Part shown: piece by piece, positions 62,757 to 64,000 of the stretch
Numbering within the stretch: position 1 is the stretch's first letter
Layout of the letters: every line of letters begins with the position of its first letter
Assembly (NCBI GenBank): GCA_003255065.1
Contig: QAOA01004777.1
Span: forward strand, 118,746 to 182,745
Source of the DNA: Cercis canadensis
Lineage: Eukaryota > Streptophyta > Magnoliopsida > Fabales > Fabaceae
Reading direction: 5' to 3'
Length of the DNA: 64,000 bases
Position numbers and translations under genes: made by a program
The notes under the pieces: model-generated
The model's input: the letters and a program-made list of their open reading frames with translations, nothing else
Databases searched by the model: none
Told to the model about the DNA's origin: nothing

Positions 62757-63238
62757 ACTTGCTCTTTCTAATAAAACAAAAGGAACAAGGGGATTGCAAA
62801 CTATCTCATCTCCAAGCACATCTGCAGGGTATATCGTCCTGTTGCTTTCATTCTCAAGTCTAACCAATAGTATAGAGACAGCTCTTTTGATTTTTTTTTT
62901 TTTTTTTGGTACTTCTGGCTACGACTTGGATCCGAACACAAAACCCACAAGCTCTTAGGACGGCCTCAGTATCACTCAGCTACAAAGCAGCTCTCTTNAC
63001 TTGCTCTTTCTAATAAAACAAAAGGAACAAGGGGATTGCAAACTATCTCATCTTCAAGCACATCTGCAGGGTATATCTTCCTGTTGCTTTCATTCTCAAG
63101 TCTAACCAATAGTATAGAGACAGCTCTTTTGATTTTTTTTTTTTTTTTGGTACTTCTGGCTACGACTTGGATCCAAACACAAAACCCACAAGCTCTGAGG
63201 ACGGCCTCAGTATCACTCAGCTACAAAGCAGCTCTCTT
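62757..63238. repeat. Duplicated contig end around an N (CNL leader)
   Basis: 241 bases before and 240 bases after the N at 62,998 are nearly identical, including the SINE-like insert. Most likely an unmerged assembly overlap. Confidence 0.85.
62889..62991 (-). repeat. SINE-like retroposon in the CNL leader
   Basis: On the minus strand: GCTTTGTAGCTGAGTGATAC (A-box-like) and TGTTCGGATCCAAGTC (B-box-like), then a poly-A tail. Best-preserved member of the family also seen at 9,846 and 24,888. Repeated at 63,131-63,233 by the contig-end duplication. Confidence 0.65.
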
Positions 63239-63371
63239 TGATTCTTGAAGAAAGGTAATGCGCTTTCTAGTTCCCTTGACCTCACATTTGATTTTTCTAT
63301 TTCTCATTCACTATTCTTAAATTAGTTTTATGTTATGTTAGGTTCATTTTCAGCCAAAACAGGAAGCAAGT

Positions 63372-64000
63372 ATGGAGATACTTGTTTCAGTTGTTGCAAA
63401 AACAGCAGAGTATACAGTGGCACCGATTGCACGGCAGGTGGGTTATTTGTTATTCTACAAAGAGAATTTCAAGGAGTTGAAGGAACAAGTTGAGAAGCTT
63501 GAGGGTGCAAGAGACAGCATCCAACATTTGGTGGAAGCCGAAAGAAGGAATGGGAAAGAAATAGAAGCTGTTGTGCAGAATTGGCTGCATAGTGTGGATG
63601 AGATTACTAAAGAGGCAAAGCAACTATGGGAAGATCCCCGCCATGCCAAGGCAGGGTGCTCCAAATGGTCATTTCCTGATTTGAAGTCACGACATCAATT
63701 GAGCAGGAAAGCGAAGAAGTTGGTGGAAGTTGTTGCTGATGTCCAGGGTAAAGGCAACTTTAATAGAGATATGGTTGCGTATCTCCCAGCTCTACAAGTA
63801 GTCCCCTCTTCTGATACAAGGAGTACTCAGAACTTTGAATCAAGGTTGTCAGTTGTAAAGGAGATTATAAGGGCCTTAACTGACTCTAAATTGAGCAAGG
63901 TTGGGGTTTATGGGTTTGGTGGCGTGGGTAAGACCACCCTTGTGAAAGAAGTTGCTGCAAAGGCTAAGGATGACAAGCTATTTGATGTAGTGGTCATGTC
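63372..64000 (+). CDS. CC-NBS-LRR disease resistance protein, 5' part (At4g27190/RPS5-like)
   Basis: Open from ATG to the window end (209 codons seen). Residues 1-150 form the N-terminal coiled-coil domain: MEILVSVVAKTAEYTVAPIA, FKELKEQVEKLEGARDSI, then EAVVQNWLHSVDEI with the W that is conserved in RPS2/RPS5-type CC domains. The NB-ARC domain begins about residue 165, with the P-loop GFGGVGKTT at 181-189 (Lys187 binds nucleotide). The rest of NB-ARC and the LRRs lie beyond the window. Such proteins sit in the cytosol or at membranes, hold ADP when inactive and trigger immune signalling on effector detection. I chose this start because it is the first ATG in frame and matches the family N-terminus. 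No damage is seen in this part. Confidence 0.93.
   Translation, partial: MEILVSVVAKTAEYTVAPIARQVGYLLFYKENFKELKEQVEKLEGARDSIQHLVEAERRNGKEIEAVVQNWLHSVDEITKEAKQLWEDPRHAKAGCSKWSFPDLKSRHQLSRKAKKLVEVVADVQGKGNFNRDMVAYLPALQVVPSSDTRSTQNFESRLSVVKEIIRALTDSKLSKVGVYGFGGVGKTTLVKEVAAKAKDDKLFDVVVM

Larger units (their letters stand above)
62081..63371 (+). other. Probable multi-exon leader of the CNL gene
   Basis: Several blocks end in good donors: AAGATAG/GTAAGT at about 62,301, AGAAGAAG/GTAATA at 62,444, GGAGAG/GTATGC at 62,629 and GAAGAAAG/GTAATG at 63,254. This suggests non-coding leader exons upstream of the CNL start codon. A contig-end duplication around N 62,998 repeats one stretch. Confidence 0.4.

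Overview
This is a nuclear window from a eudicot plant. It is AT-rich, its genes are broken by GT-AG introns, and it is full of plant DNA transposons, SINE-like copies and an endogenous pararetrovirus. The gene complement would fit a woody rosid, but the sequence does not fix the species. The assembly is a draft: 13 positions hold one or a few N, and at eight of them the sequence on one side is repeated on the other, as if overlapping contig ends were laid end to end.

Layout. 1,008-1,235 (+): a small RALF-like secreted peptide gene. 3,970-29,290: two diverged tandem copies of one segment, each with an LRR receptor-like protein (RLP) gene of three exons (5,397-8,566 and 19,374-22,929). Directly upstream of each RLP is an array of repeats, and every repeat carries a head-to-head pair of W-box cores. 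The 3' flanks of both copies hold a shared SINE-like element and fragments of a cytokinin dehydrogenase gene. Copy 1 also carries a ~4 kb CACTA-like insertion with a 5-copy minisatellite. 29,710-38,102 (-): a complete 13-exon MLO gene (MLO1-like, 544 aa). 38,100-43,670: AT-rich intergenic DNA with MITE-like elements. 43,670-44,972: a MITE and a truncated F-box/kelch gene fragment. 45,086-48,043 (-): a complete six-exon gene for GINS subunit PSF1 (199 aa). 50,823-57,821: a ~7 kb Mutator-like element (MULE) with ~210 bp terminal inverted repeats, a decayed transposase, a captured PPR gene fragment and an open GRF zinc-finger reading frame. 57,822-~61,670: a broken endogenous caulimovirid. 62,080-64,000 (+): leader and first 209 codons of a CC-NBS-LRR resistance gene that runs off the window.

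The host genes are weighted to cell-surface and intracellular immunity and peptide signalling (RALF, two RLPs, MLO, CNL), with one housekeeping replication gene (PSF1). The observations most worth following are the paired W-box arrays upstream of both RLPs, the cluster of replacements in the RLP island domain, the MULE with its captured PPR piece and GRF frame, and the inverted pair of cytokinin dehydrogenase fragments kept in both duplicated units. The apparent break in RLP copy 2 lies in one of the duplicated contig joins and is probably not real.
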